From Puccinia triticina (taxonomy: Eukaryota > Basidiomycota > Pucciniomycetes > Pucciniales > Pucciniaceae), in contig NC_070560.1 of NCBI RefSeq assembly GCF_026914185.1, positions 966,001 through 1,030,000 of the forward strand: a DNA stretch of 64,000 bases. Direction: 5' to 3'. Shown here in pieces: positions 46,206 through 55,870 of this stretch (positions within the stretch are counted from its first letter, which is position 1; every line of letters starts with the position of its first letter). The notes under the pieces are model-generated. The model was not told where the DNA came from. It saw nothing but the letters and a program-made list of their open reading frames with translations, and did no database searches. The position numbers were made by a program, and so were the translations under genes.

Positions 46206-49200
46206 TCAGTCAGAGCCATCTGATGATCCACCATCCAAACTGTTGCCAGATACTTCCTCCATTTCGTCGTCTGCAGGCTCCGGCTGAGATGGATCCTCAT
46301 CCTCCTGAATGTCTGCTAGTTCACGTCCTCGAGGGTAAAACCGTTTGATATGTGAAGCTGCATAAGCCCTCTTGAGTTCAGTCCCATCCAATTCTTCCAA
46401 GATATAGGAACCCTTGGGTAGTTGTTGCTTGATCCGAAAAGGTCCGTTCCATCGATTTGCAAACAACTTTCCCCACTGATCCTCCAGGCTTTTGTTGTAG
46501 ACCAAAACTAGTTCTCCTGAATCTAACGGCTTCCGAAGTCTTGCTGCCATTCGTCGATCCCAGTATCGAACAGATGAATTTCTGACCTTCATCAACTTTT
46601 CGTGAGCTATCCCTAGAATTTCTTCTCGACGTTCCAGTTGCATAGTCCTTGCCTCCAAGAGTTGTTCCGTGGTGCTGACTTCAGTCCAATCAATCCCCAG
46701 ATAAGTGTCCATTTCCAAGTCAACCGGGAGAACCGCTTTCTGGCCGAACACCAGCTCGTAAGGTGAATATCCCGTTGTGCGTTTTGTCGAAATTCTGTCA
46801 GCAAAGAGTACTAAAGGCAGATATTCCCTCCATTTCCCACCAGATTCGCCACACATCTTGATTAGGGTGTCTTTAATGGGTCGGTGTCCTCTTTCAATCA
46901 TACCATTGGCTTCAGGATAATAAGGTGTAGGAGGCCTAAATACTGCTCCAATCTTTTCGACTGCTTTGATGAATTCATTCTTGAATTCCGGTCCATTGTC
47001 TGCCGTCACCGCTTTGATTACGCCATATCGATAGACCCATTCTTCAAGGAGAAATTTTCCAATAGTTGCGGCTGTCAGTTTCACCAGAGGAGCTGCTTCA
47101 ACCCATCCAGACAAATCATCCCGTGCTACTAGCAAGTACTTGTACCGTCCAGCTTTGATATGACAGACGTCCAAAGCTACTCGTCCGAATAAGCTACTCT
47201 CTCCTGTGGGGTGCCGTATTTCTCGTGGAACTAATGGGTCCCTCTTTTGACAAGGTTCGCAGCTATGTACCCATAATTTGACTTTTTTCTTCAAACTTGG
47301 CCACCAAAATCGGCAGACTAATCGCTGGTATGTTTCCTCAAGTCCCCGGTGTCCTAGATCTTCGTGAACCATTCGTAATAACTTGCTCTGGTAGGATATC
47401 TTGGAGATCACTAGTTGTGGCATGGGTGAATGTCTTCTCATGAGTCGTCCATTCTGGATAAAATAGTTAACCGATTTTCGTTTAAGTTTCTGAAAGTCCT
47501 CCAGATCCATAGAACAAGGTCTCTGCAGTGTTTGTAGATAATATTTGAGGTCTGTCCAGAAACCAGAAGTCTCCCACTCCAATAGTTCCGTTGAGGCTGA
47601 AATTATGTTATACCATGAGCAGGCTTTGATTAGGGGTTCTTCCTCGTCAAAGTCTTCCGTATCATTGTAGAATTCTTCCTCTTCGTCGCTTATTGGACGT
47701 CTGGACAAGGCGTCTGGCATCGTGAACGTTTTCCCTGGCTTATGCACCATTTCAAACGAAAAAAGTTGGATGAATGCTACCCATCTTGTCATGGGGGCAT
47801 TTGGAAGTGAAGGTGAGTTGATCATTTGAATTAGGGACTGCGCGTCCACTTGGAGTTTGAAATGTTGACCCCATAAGAGCGTTTGTAGTTTTTTCAGGAT
47901 TCGTGCCACCCCACAGAGTTCCAGTTTAGGCTGTGAATATTTCGATTCGACTGGCGAAAACACAATTGATTCGTACAATACTGGTCGATTTAATCCGGTT
48001 TCAAGCTCCTGTTGTGAGAGTACTGCACCGGCCGCAATGAAACTGGAGTCCACTGCTAAAACAATAAGCCCTGCGTCTTTCGAATAATCAAGGTTCTTCA
48101 GGGTGATATCTTCTCCAATTATCTCTTTTAGCTGATTGAAGGCATCGTCACAGCTTTTGTCCCAGAGCCATTCTACGTCCTTTCGTGTCAGCCTTCGGAG
48201 TGGAGCAGCTATTTCAGACAGATTCCTGACGAAAATCCTGACATAAGTTACGATTCCCATGAAGCCTCGGAGTTCCGTGACGTTATTGGGAGTTGGCCAT
48301 GTCGTTATCTTATTCTTCTTCTGATCTGAAACCCTTTGTCCTTCTTTGCAGACCACATGACCCACAATATCCAAAGCAGGTACGCAGCATGCAAATTTCT
48401 TTCCTGAGATAGTGAGTCCCGCCTCTTCAATTTGGAATAAGATTCTTTCCAGCGTTTGAGCGTATTCCCAGATAAAACGTCGAATTCCGGGATTCTCTTC
48501 TAAAACTTCATCATTGTATGTGGAACTTGGCCCTTTGATACCGCCATCGTCAATAAATACGCCTACGTGGTCGGGTATCTCATCCTGGAGAATCCACATC
48601 ATTTGTGCTTGATAGACTGCTACTGAATTGGTTGCGCCCTGCGGAAGTCTGGTGAGTTGAAATCTTCCTAACGGAGTATCAAAGGTGGTGAGAGGTCTTG
48701 ATTCCGGGGCCAATTCCCTTTCGTCATATCCACCCATAATATCACCTAATCCATAACAGGCTCGTCCGGCAAAGGATTCCACAAACTCTTCTGTTGCTGG
48801 TGGTAGCCCTGCGTCTTTGATGGTGACTTTATTCATTTCTTGTAAGTCGTGAACTATCCTTAACTTCCCGTCATGTTTGAGTACGCAAAAAACCGGACTA
48901 GAGTAACTTGACGTTGATTGCTCGTAGAGTTTATTCCGTACCCGTTCCCGTACTTGCTCCACGTATTCGTCTTTGATTGCTGCTGGGATTGGAATCGGTT
49001 TCTTCTGCCATGGTACATGATCAATTACCGGTATGACATATGGTAAACCATATGAATGTTTCAAGAGTCCTCTTTCCTCCGGCGTGAAGGCCACAGCTTT
49101 TTCTCGAATCACGATTAAATGCTTGAACAATTTTAATTCCTCCTCCCACAGCCATCCGTCGGGTCCAAAGTTTACTACCTTCAAGCGTTCTTCCGTAATC

Positions 49201-49742
49201 CTAGCGGTAGGCTTAAAGTCTGGTGGATGAGGCGTAAGAGGTGTTTGGTAGGGATCTCGTGATAGCGGTGGTCTTTGAAGAGGTGGATTCAGTGCTTGTG
49301 GAATTGGTTGATTGATTGGTCTGATTTTCTTTGCTACAGGTTTATACTTTGTCATGCACCACAAGCTTCCGTCCCTCCAACTCTGGCACAATCCATCTTG
49401 AAACCTTGATCCCAAACCTTTAGTAAGTAAGGATCCAAGAAGCTGTTGTGAGTTGCTGTCCGGTTTCGGTATTCTAGTGGTGTTGACTGAAGGAGTTAAT
49501 CCAAAAATGCCGGGTTTTTCCGAAGGCACTGTTTCTGGAACTGGTAGTGAGTCTTTTCTAATGTTACAGATTTTCAATAGCGTAAAGAAAATGATAAGAA
49601 TATTCTCTATGAGTGATAGGATTTTAGAAAAAAATATTTTTGTCTGTTTTGATGTTTGTTGAAAGTTTTTTAGGAGAAATGATTTAGGCCAGTCAAGAGA
49701 ACCCGGCGTCCGAGATATAACCTGCTTGACTAGCTGAAGCAA
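46206..49742 (-). CDS. pol: Gypsy Pol: RT, RNase H, integrase
   Basis: 1178 residues from the first usable codon; the open frame extends upstream to overlap the end of gag at the slippery site, so translation as Gag-Pol by -1 frameshift is expected. RT: SSPVFCVLKHDGKLRIVHDL, YGLGDIMGGYDE, RLPQGATNS and the catalytic VFIDDGGI. RNase H follows with AVDSSFIAAGAVLSQ, YSQPKLELCG and MPDALSRR. Integrase: zinc region (H..H in HEDLGHRGLEETYQ; C..C in HSCEPCQK), core D in ALDVCHIKAG, TADNGPEF, and E in EANGMIERGH, all catalytic residues present. The C-terminal tail ends in an acidic stretch after FYPRGREL. No chromodomain recognised. Uninterrupted. Confidence 0.95.
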   Translation of the reverse strand: MLQLVKQVISRTPGSLDWPKSFLLKNFQQTSKQTKIFFSKILSLIENILIIFFTLLKICNIRKDSLPVPETVPSEKPGIFGLTPSVNTTRIPKPDSNSQQLLGSLLTKGLGSRFQDGLCQSWRDGSLWCMTKYKPVAKKIRPINQPIPQALNPPLQRPPLSRDPYQTPLTPHPPDFKPTARITEERLKVVNFGPDGWLWEEELKLFKHLIVIREKAVAFTPEERGLLKHSYGLPYVIPVIDHVPWQKKPIPIPAAIKDEYVEQVRERVRNKLYEQSTSSYSSPVFCVLKHDGKLRIVHDLQEMNKVTIKDAGLPPATEEFVESFAGRACYGLGDIMGGYDERELAPESRPLTTFDTPLGRFQLTRLPQGATNSVAVYQAQMMWILQDEIPDHVGVFIDDGGIKGPSSTYNDEVLEENPGIRRFIWEYAQTLERILFQIEEAGLTISGKKFACCVPALDIVGHVVCKEGQRVSDQKKNKITTWPTPNNVTELRGFMGIVTYVRIFVRNLSEIAAPLRRLTRKDVEWLWDKSCDDAFNQLKEIIGEDITLKNLDYSKDAGLIVLAVDSSFIAAGAVLSQQELETGLNRPVLYESIVFSPVESKYSQPKLELCGVARILKKLQTLLWGQHFKLQVDAQSLIQMINSPSLPNAPMTRWVAFIQLFSFEMVHKPGKTFTMPDALSRRPISDEEEEFYNDTEDFDEEEPLIKACSWYNIISASTELLEWETSGFWTDLKYYLQTLQRPCSMDLEDFQKLKRKSVNYFIQNGRLMRRHSPMPQLVISKISYQSKLLRMVHEDLGHRGLEETYQRLVCRFWWPSLKKKVKLWVHSCEPCQKRDPLVPREIRHPTGESSLFGRVALDVCHIKAGRYKYLLVARDDLSGWVEAAPLVKLTAATIGKFLLEEWVYRYGVIKAVTADNGPEFKNEFIKAVEKIGAVFRPPTPYYPEANGMIERGHRPIKDTLIKMCGESGGKWREYLPLVLFADRISTKRTTGYSPYELVFGQKAVLPVDLEMDTYLGIDWTEVSTTEQLLEARTMQLERREEILGIAHEKLMKVRNSSVRYWDRRMAARLRKPLDSGELVLVYNKSLEDQWGKLFANRWNGPFRIKQQLPKGSYILEELDGTELKRAYAASHIKRFYPRGRELADIQEDEDPSQPEPADDEMEEVSGNSLDGGSSDGSD

Positions 49743-49778
49743 ATTACTCCCTAGCTGGATGCCGGTAGTTATAAAAAA
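49703..49778 (-). promoter_or_regulatory. -1 ribosomal frameshift site between gag and pol
   Basis: Element sense: heptamer T TTT TTA (49778-49772) in the Gag frame, immediately before the Gag stop TAA. After a six-base spacer CCGGCATCC (49765-49757) can pair with GGACGCCGG (49711-49703), eight of nine positions, enclosing a 45-nt loop. Slipping back one base enters the open Pol frame (ATA ACT ACC GGC). Confidence 0.75.
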
Positions 49779-52252
49779 TGCTGATTCGGCTTCTTCTTAA
49801 ACATTCGATGTTCTTCGTTATCGCTAGGTTCTGATGCTGGGACTGATTTCATACTATTGGTACTGAGATCCTTTCGATTATCCCATCCTCGTCCTTGTCC
49901 GGTTCGAGCCAATGGTACCGAAATTCGCCGACCCTTGTTTCCTTGAAACGTGAGAGTCTCCCCTGTTTCGTGGTATTCTAAAGTGCAATCGTAATCAAAT
50001 AGAAAAGGTCGCCCTAAAATACAATCTTGAGCCTTTGGTGATATAAAGAGGTGAGCGGGTCCGGAAAATCGGCCGATCTGTATTGGGCAGTTCTCGACTA
50101 CGCCGGTAATGTCGCATCTGGCTCCACCAACACCTTGCATGGGTATGTTCACTATCACAGATTCTAGCTCCAAGTCCTCCGCTACTGATCGGGGTATGAC
50201 GTTGACCATAGAACCGGAATCCACCATAAAGTCGACTTTTTCTCCCCCAACTTGCGCGGTTACGTATCCCAGGGCACAACTGTAGTAGCATGGATCTGAA
50301 GTTCCTTCTTCCTCTGGTAAGGTGGTCATTGGTGCAGCTACTTTGGCCGCTTCAGTTGCGATGTAGGTGGTGGAGGTATTCTTGCCTGACAGACGTCCCT
50401 GTAATTTTGCTATGATCTGTTCTGTGTATGAAGGCGATATCGTAGTGAGTTGTGCAAACGTTGTGGGAATCTTGACATTGTCCAAGTCCTGTAGTAGGGC
50501 TTCCTCTGGTGAGTCTCTTTTCAGGATTGTCGGTACTCGTTCCCGGCTCCAGACTTTCTCAGGCGCCTTTTTCGGAGTTTCTTTTGGTGATCTGTCCACT
50601 TCTTCTTCACGATCAATATCCATGGCATCTTTTTCTGGTTCCTGGATCCTAACTTCGCGTCGGCCTTTTTGAGCTTCTGACCTAGTGACAGGATGAGATC
50701 TCATGAAGTTTTCCGCGCCTAGGGTAGGAGGGCTCCAATGGATGGTTTGTACTGAGGCTTTCATGAAGGCCGTGTTCCCATTTTCAGTTTGCTGTGAGTC
50801 CGCCAATTTCTTGATGGCTTCTTGCATTCGAGGTTCGGCTGATGCTCCTGCAACCACTGATCGTATTGGTCTCGAAGGTACCCACGGTATTTGCTGGCCG
50901 TCAGGTAAATACCATTCTTTACCAATTCGCTTCACCAAGCCTTGTTTCATGTCTTTTGCTGCTTCTGGGCATTGATAGGTAGGGTGTCCTTCTCTCTTGC
51001 AATAAAAGCAGTTCTGGGCTTCATATAGCGGGGTTGACGGCCGAGCATTTCCGCGGTTGAATTCTTGTTTTTCTGATGGCCCTTGCCGATTATAGCCGGT
51101 GGGTGCTCCATTCTTGATCTGTTGTTTAAGCGTGGCAAGCTCCTGCTGTACTTCTTGTATTTTCTGTTCTACCTCCTTATTGCTTGGGCTTTCCTTTAGC
51201 ATCTGCTCTCGTCGCTTTCCGTCGCCTTTCTTAAGATCCAAATCCTTCTGCATGATGCGCGTGGATTCGGAGAAACTGGAGAAATTTGTGTAACCTTCGT
51301 CAACTTGTACCTCTGTTTCCGCGGCCTTTGTTAAGTCTTCCCATTTTGGTGCCTTGTTACTTCCATCCTTGGCCTTCGGAAGCTGATTTTTATTGATGAG
51401 TGTGCGTTTAATGCTTCGTTGGCTTTCTGTCGAGAAGGCACTTAAGAATAGTAAACCGGCGTCATCGTCTTTGTTGATATGTTCGTTCTTTACTAGATAC
51501 TTGAGGATCGGGGTGAATTTTGCAAGGTACGCTTTATAATCCCGATAGCTTGAAATTCCTTCTTTAGCTTGCTGCTTAGCTACTTTGATAAGGTCGTCCA
51601 CAGTATACATGATCGTATTATCGAGGTCACCCCAGGCTTTGACCATTGCCGCTCGAAGCTTCTTCCAATCATAATCATTGTACCCATCAATTTCCTCAAG
51701 CTGGCACTTTAACTCTTCTGTTCGTATGAATCGTGGTATCTGGATTGCTTTCTCGCGATCCGACGCTCCGTGACCATATGCCGCTCGCTCGAATTGTTGC
51801 AGGAACTTCATAAACTGGCTACCCTCGTAGAAAAGCCCAGGTTCTTTGATGATGACTGGCTTTGATTGGGGTATTGGTTGGGGGTAATAATACATAGGTT
51901 GCGGATTTTGCATCGGTATTTGTTGTTGTTGAAATTGAGGCTGAAACATATATTCTTGCTGATTTTCTGTATTGTGGATTCCATACCCAGAAGGTCGTTG
52001 TCGTGGAGTTGTTTGTCTTGGGGGTATATTTTCGGGTTGTGGAGTTTCATCAGTGTCTGATAAGTCCTCTTCAGTCTGCTCTCTGAATTGATTCTCTGGT
52101 CCCTTTCCCTTGTCTTTCCTAGGTGGTGGAGGTGGATTTGTAGATTCCGAATTCCAATTCAGTCCCGAAGTTCCTGTCAATGTTCTGTTTCTAAACGGGG
52201 TGGAGGGAGCAAATCCGCTCTCCATATCTGGTAGACTGAACGGTAAACTCAT
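49769..52252 (-). CDS. gag: Gypsy Gag with C-terminal aspartic protease
   Basis: 827 residues from ATG 52252 (MSLPFSLPDMESGF). Pro/Gln-rich N-terminus, capsid-like helical middle (FYEGSQFMKFLQQFERAAYG), coiled-coil (EVEQKIQEVQQELATLKQQI) and a single CCHC knuckle, CFYCKREGHPTYQC. A retropepsin follows with FMVDSGSMVNVIP and CILGRPFLFDYDC. Protease in the gag frame rather than in pol is a variation seen in some fungal gypsy elements. Ends FKKKPNQHFL at the slippery site. No damage. Confidence 0.95.
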   Translation of the reverse strand: MSLPFSLPDMESGFAPSTPFRNRTLTGTSGLNWNSESTNPPPPPRKDKGKGPENQFREQTEEDLSDTDETPQPENIPPRQTTPRQRPSGYGIHNTENQQEYMFQPQFQQQQIPMQNPQPMYYYPQPIPQSKPVIIKEPGLFYEGSQFMKFLQQFERAAYGHGASDREKAIQIPRFIRTEELKCQLEEIDGYNDYDWKKLRAAMVKAWGDLDNTIMYTVDDLIKVAKQQAKEGISSYRDYKAYLAKFTPILKYLVKNEHINKDDDAGLLFLSAFSTESQRSIKRTLINKNQLPKAKDGSNKAPKWEDLTKAAETEVQVDEGYTNFSSFSESTRIMQKDLDLKKGDGKRREQMLKESPSNKEVEQKIQEVQQELATLKQQIKNGAPTGYNRQGPSEKQEFNRGNARPSTPLYEAQNCFYCKREGHPTYQCPEAAKDMKQGLVKRIGKEWYLPDGQQIPWVPSRPIRSVVAGASAEPRMQEAIKKLADSQQTENGNTAFMKASVQTIHWSPPTLGAENFMRSHPVTRSEAQKGRREVRIQEPEKDAMDIDREEEVDRSPKETPKKAPEKVWSRERVPTILKRDSPEEALLQDLDNVKIPTTFAQLTTISPSYTEQIIAKLQGRLSGKNTSTTYIATEAAKVAAPMTTLPEEEGTSDPCYYSCALGYVTAQVGGEKVDFMVDSGSMVNVIPRSVAEDLELESVIVNIPMQGVGGARCDITGVVENCPIQIGRFSGPAHLFISPKAQDCILGRPFLFDYDCTLEYHETGETLTFQGNKGRRISVPLARTGQGRGWDNRKDLSTNSMKSVPASEPSDNEEHRMFKKKPNQHFL

Positions 52253-52859
52253 GCCGGTTCGTGTTGATTCCTGGTTTTGTAATATGAATATCCGCTGCTA
52301 CCTGTTACTGTGCTCTGAAAAAGAAACAATAATATCTGGTCTCTGGTCTCTTTACCAGGGCAAATTGGGGGTTTTCTTTTAATAATTGATATAAATAACT
52401 TTACCGTTCTGAGATTGTTCTTCAAACAGTCTCTGCCTATCCAAATTCTTCAGGTCTTACACTTGCCCTTCTTAAGGTTTTATAAACAGCTGTTTTCTTC
52501 AAACGATTCCGGAGTTCTCTTCTAACAGGATCCTAGTTATCCAAATTCTTCAGGTCTTACTCTTGCCCTTCTTGAGGTTTTATAACTGGCTGCTTCCTTT
52601 GAGATACTCTTTTCAGTTCGGATGGTTAAGTTTTCTTTTCAGAGGTTCGCAATCGGTCCTTTGGATGTTCCTAAAAGTCGACTAGTCGTTCAACAGAATA
52701 ACTGAATATGCCGTTGAGTTTGATAGATTTGTTGATGAATTTGATTCCTTTTTCCGCTCGAAGTTGAGATCCGTAGACGATGTATTTCTGGTTATATGGT
52801 TGAAATTGATTATCCGTTGTCGATCAAACAAGATTATCCTATCACGTTGGGGACTCCCT
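52253..52859 (-). other. Gypsy 5' leader with a duplicated block
   Basis: Untranslated leader between 5' LTR and gag. Plus-strand words ATCCAAATTCTTCAGGTCTT, CTTGCCCTTCTT and AGGTTTTATAA occur twice about 99 bp apart (about 52440 and 52539). Next to the LTR the element-sense sequence is AGGGAGTCCCCAACGTGAT; it does not start TGG, and I could not name the priming tRNA. Confidence 0.6.
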
Positions 52860-52949
52860 TGTAAGACTCAAAAGTGTTCCTGAGAACCTTTTGCTGAATG
52901 GAGAAGGGGATGATGGAGGTGCAAACTCTGCCCTTCTATACTATCAGAT

Positions 52950-52981
<32 letters not shown>

Positions 52982-53784
52982 TTAATGAAGTGATAGGGTT
53001 GGTTGGTTCAAGATGAGCTTGTTGATGACACTGAATAAATTTTTGTTATTGTTAATATAAGGGTTGTTATGTAGGTTGTTTAAGTATATATATAAGGCTG
53101 AACTGTAAATGTTGGGGTGACTGTGATTGGTGAGTAATGAACTGAGGAGCTGACAACTGGGGAGGAGGGAGCTCCTTATATAGACAAAAGTGGAGCCCCA
53201 GAGGGCTTGTGGGTTAGGGTTTTGACTAATCTAGACAACAGTGTGAGGGATTTTAGCTGGTGGGAGTAGATACAAATGATGTCATAATGTGTCAGGGGTA
53301 CATAAATGATGTCATAAGAATGCAGTAGGGCCACATGAAGGCTGCGTAAAGTGACAGTAGACTGCATGAGTTGACAGGTGGATGCAGGGGGTGCATAAAT
53401 GAAGTCTGAGGCTGCAGAGTCAGTGTGTGATGACATCATAATATGGAAATAGAAGAGTACTTGATAATATGTAATGACTGCAGTCTGATGGGGAGATGTA
53501 TGTTTGTATCCTGTGATTTGTATAAGCATAATGCTGTGATCCTTGAATTGAGGCTGGTGACAGGCTGGTGACTGGGTATGTTGAACGTGTGATGGGTGTC
53601 CAGTGTCCAAAGAAGTGTAGGTTCCAATCCAGCGGGGTTCAGGTGATGCTTTCAGTGGTGACTAGGGGTAAAATTGGCCGTAGAATCCATTTCTGAGGTC
53701 TGTTTGATGGTATCTTGAGGCGTATTGTGAGTAAATATATGTATGCGAAAAAACTTTTGATTTTTCACTTTTCCGTCTACCACA
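52860..53784 (-). repeat. 5' LTR (element sense) of the gypsy, 925 bp
   Basis: Same length and sequence as 41885-42809 in every stretch compared; followed by TSD CCGG and the resumed copia RNase H. Confidence 0.92.
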
Positions 53785-54173
53785 CCGGTAATCTTCTCTC
53801 TTGGCGATCGAAGAAGCAGCAAACTGTATCTACATCAACCACAGAAGCGGAATACCGCGCTCTATTTGAAGGCGTTCAAGAATCCGTTTGGCTCAAGTAC
53901 TTGTTCCAAAGTCTATCGGTCCGATTCACCACAAAATTTGAGGTTTTTGTGGACAATCAGAGCGCCATTGCTCTCGCGACTAACCCAATTTTTCAACAAC
54001 GGTCCAAACACATCGACATCATATATCACTGGCTCCGCGAAGTTCATGACACGGGACTGATTCACATCAATTACATCCCAACTAATCATCAAAAGGCGGA
54101 CATGTGCACCAAGGCACTCGGACGGCAAAAACATCAACATATCATTTCCGATCTCAAGATCCAGCGGCAATGA
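53785..54173 (+). pseudogene. Copia RNase H, 3' half, after the gypsy
   Basis: Resumes the copia frame: GNLLSWRSKKQQTVSTSTTE, then VFVDNQSAIALATNP, RSKHIDIIYHWLRE and KADMCTKALGRQ, ending TGA 54171-54173 just before the purine tract. No stop within. Confidence 0.9.
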
Positions 54174-54184
54174 GAGAGGGGGGG

Positions 54185-54701
54185 TATTGAGGCATATGGA
54201 GCCGGGCAGACTCTCATGCGCCGTGCTGCGGACTTGGATCGTTTAGGTTTGAGATTAGATGATGATACTCGGCAACCCTAAGTGTCTTTGTATTGTTTAT
54301 GTCTACCTAGCTTGTAGTAGTTTTCATTCATTTTCACTTCATTGTTTTCATCATCAAACTCACTCAAACTTCATCCTCACTTGGTCCTAGGTATGCTCTC
54401 GTATCATTCATCTCGTTCCCATGTTCTTGTCTCATTTGCTTTCCTTCTCTCTCAGGTGTGCTTCCACCTCGCCTGTGTCGTCTCTCAGTGTCATCACACT
54501 CACAGCTTCTTGCTGCTATAGGTCAGTATATCGTCGTAGTCCTCATTCATTTTCACTTCATTGTTTTCATCATCAAACTCACTCAAACTTCATCCTCACT
54601 CGGTCCTAGGCGTGCTTCCACCTCGCCCGTGTCGTCTCTCAGTGTCATCACACTCACAGCTTCTTGCTGCTATAGTTTGCACTCCCCTTTGTCGCGCATT
54701 A
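54185..54701 (+). repeat. 3' LTR of the 37.5-kb copia (517 bp)
   Basis: Same termini as the 5' LTR; two copies of the 66-bp GTGTGCTTCCACC unit. Followed by TSD TCTAT. Confidence 0.88.
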
Positions 54702-55343
54702 TCTATAGGCTTTCTCCCAGTCGAAGAGCGCCAGCTTGAAAGGACCTGGGTTGGCCCTAAAAATTTGCGCAACCGTTTGGAAATCATCCCAGGTGGTCTT
54801 GAATTCCGACTTGTCAACGAAAGAATTGACAAAAGGCGTTGTAGGGTCATTCCGCGGGAAAGAAAGGTCGTTGATAGGCCTCATCTTCCCGTCCGCGTTC
54901 ACTACCGAGCCTAGTGGACTAGTTTGAAAAAAGGGGAGGAAGGTCGCCAGGTAATCGTGCGAGAACGGGCCAATCATCCGTCCGGCGGCCATTTCCTCTG
55001 AGATTGACTTCTGTATCTTTTCCTCCGCCGCAACGGCCGAGCTATGGTTGTCTGGGGTGAACCACCTCAAGTCCCCAACTTGGTGATGTGGAATTCATTG
55101 GTCGAAACCAAATTTGAAGCCTTCTACGATGGCGCTCAGCTCCGGAAGCAAACCGGCGTTCTGAAGCGCCTCCTCCCAGAGGGGGATATTCATCTCGCAC
55201 TTTACTTCTGACGGCCAAACACTAAACAATTCAATTGAAGACAATAGCAAATCAGGCGAAATGTCTCGACAACAACTAGTATCAAAAAGAAAAACAAGGA
55301 GAACGAAACAAGTGTCTGTGATCACGGAATAGGAATAGGACAA
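54702..55343 (-). pseudogene. DIRS-like retroelement: N-terminal RT
   Basis: Minus strand. Reads MNIPLWEEALQNAGLLPELS and VEGFKFGFDQ, then TGA at 55097-55095 (CGA plausible), then RWFTPDNHSSAVAAEEKIQK, GRMIGPFSHDYLATFLPFFQ, ADGKMRPINDLSFPRND and ending ALFDWEKAYR at the copia insertion. The order (small-residue linker, GKMRPINDLS, FDWEKAYR) is the finger-palm part of the RT continued at 37508. Confidence 0.75.
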
Positions 55344-55491
55344 GACAGTGGGCCGCGCCGAAGGAAACCAGCAAAACTTCTATACTAGAGGCGTACTCTA
55401 TAAAAACCGGAGGAGCCTCGGCACAAGCGCAGAGTAGCGCAAAAGGCTAGAGGGAGAGGGCTACACAAAGATAGGAAGGAATAGGACAGGA

Positions 55492-55870
55492 GTGCGGGGT
55501 GAATCGATAGGCTACCTACTTTTTCCCTTGCATCGACGAACCCCCTTGGTGAGCTGGTGCTTTAGGTTGACGTCTGTCGATCCTGAGGTGGGTTTAACTG
55601 CTAGCGCGGCCGCACGCGTTAATTTTCCTTTCGCCCCCCTCGACAACCGCGGTCGTCGTCACAATGCCATGTATGGAGCAACCCAACACTATCAGCACAA
55701 TCCCGAGTTTTTCTACTCCTCGCCGCAGTACCCGGCCATCCCTACCGGTTATCCCGGTCCTAGAGGGCAGCCTTCCTACGCCCCATCCAGGAGCTCGTTT
55801 GGCGACGGCGGCAGGTATTTTGGGGGCAACGGGGGTCATCAAGGACCTTTCGACGCAAGGAAGCGCTTAC
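55492..55870 (+). pseudogene. Gly/Pro/Tyr-rich gag-tail-like segment on the opposite strand
   Basis: Plus-strand frame with MYGATQHYQHNPEFFYSS, PQYPAIPTGYPGPRGQPSYA and FGDGGRYFGGNGGHQGPF, which looks like a Gag low-complexity tail. The surrounding DIRS-like frames are on the minus strand, so this piece may be from an inverted copy or be a chance frame. Confidence 0.25.

Larger units (their letters stand above)
41885..53784 (-). mobile_element. Young intact Ty3/gypsy element with antisense cargo gene
   Basis: 11,900 bp, TSD CCGG (CCGGT if the first LTR base is counted) inside the copia RNase H. Both LTRs are 925 bp and identical wherever compared. On the minus strand: 5' LTR 53784-52860, leader with a duplicated block, Gag-PR 52252-49769, Pol 49772-46206 by -1 frameshift, purine tracts, cargo gene on the plus strand (43443-45612), hairpin and purine tract, 3' LTR 42809-41885. 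Gag and Pol are uninterrupted, so the element looks autonomous and recent. Confidence 0.95.
37514..54701 (+). mobile_element. Ty1/copia element, TSD TCTAT, split by a gypsy insertion
   Basis: 5' LTR 37514-38125 and 3' LTR 54185-54701, both TATTGAGGCA..GTCGCGCATTA. TSD TCTAT at 37509-37513 and 54702-54706 restores the interrupted RT frame of the DIRS-like element. Without the nested gypsy it is about 5.3 kb, normal for copia. The primer site GGTTATGAGCCC (38126-38137) abuts the 5' LTR; the purine tract GAGAGAGGGGGGG abuts the 3' LTR. The polyprotein has three TGA codons in an otherwise intact frame. Confidence 0.93.

Noticed and set aside
52841..52860. Tf1-like self-priming of the gypsy
   Set aside because: The sequence next to the LTR does not complement the predicted 5' end of the transcript downstream of the LTR TATA box.
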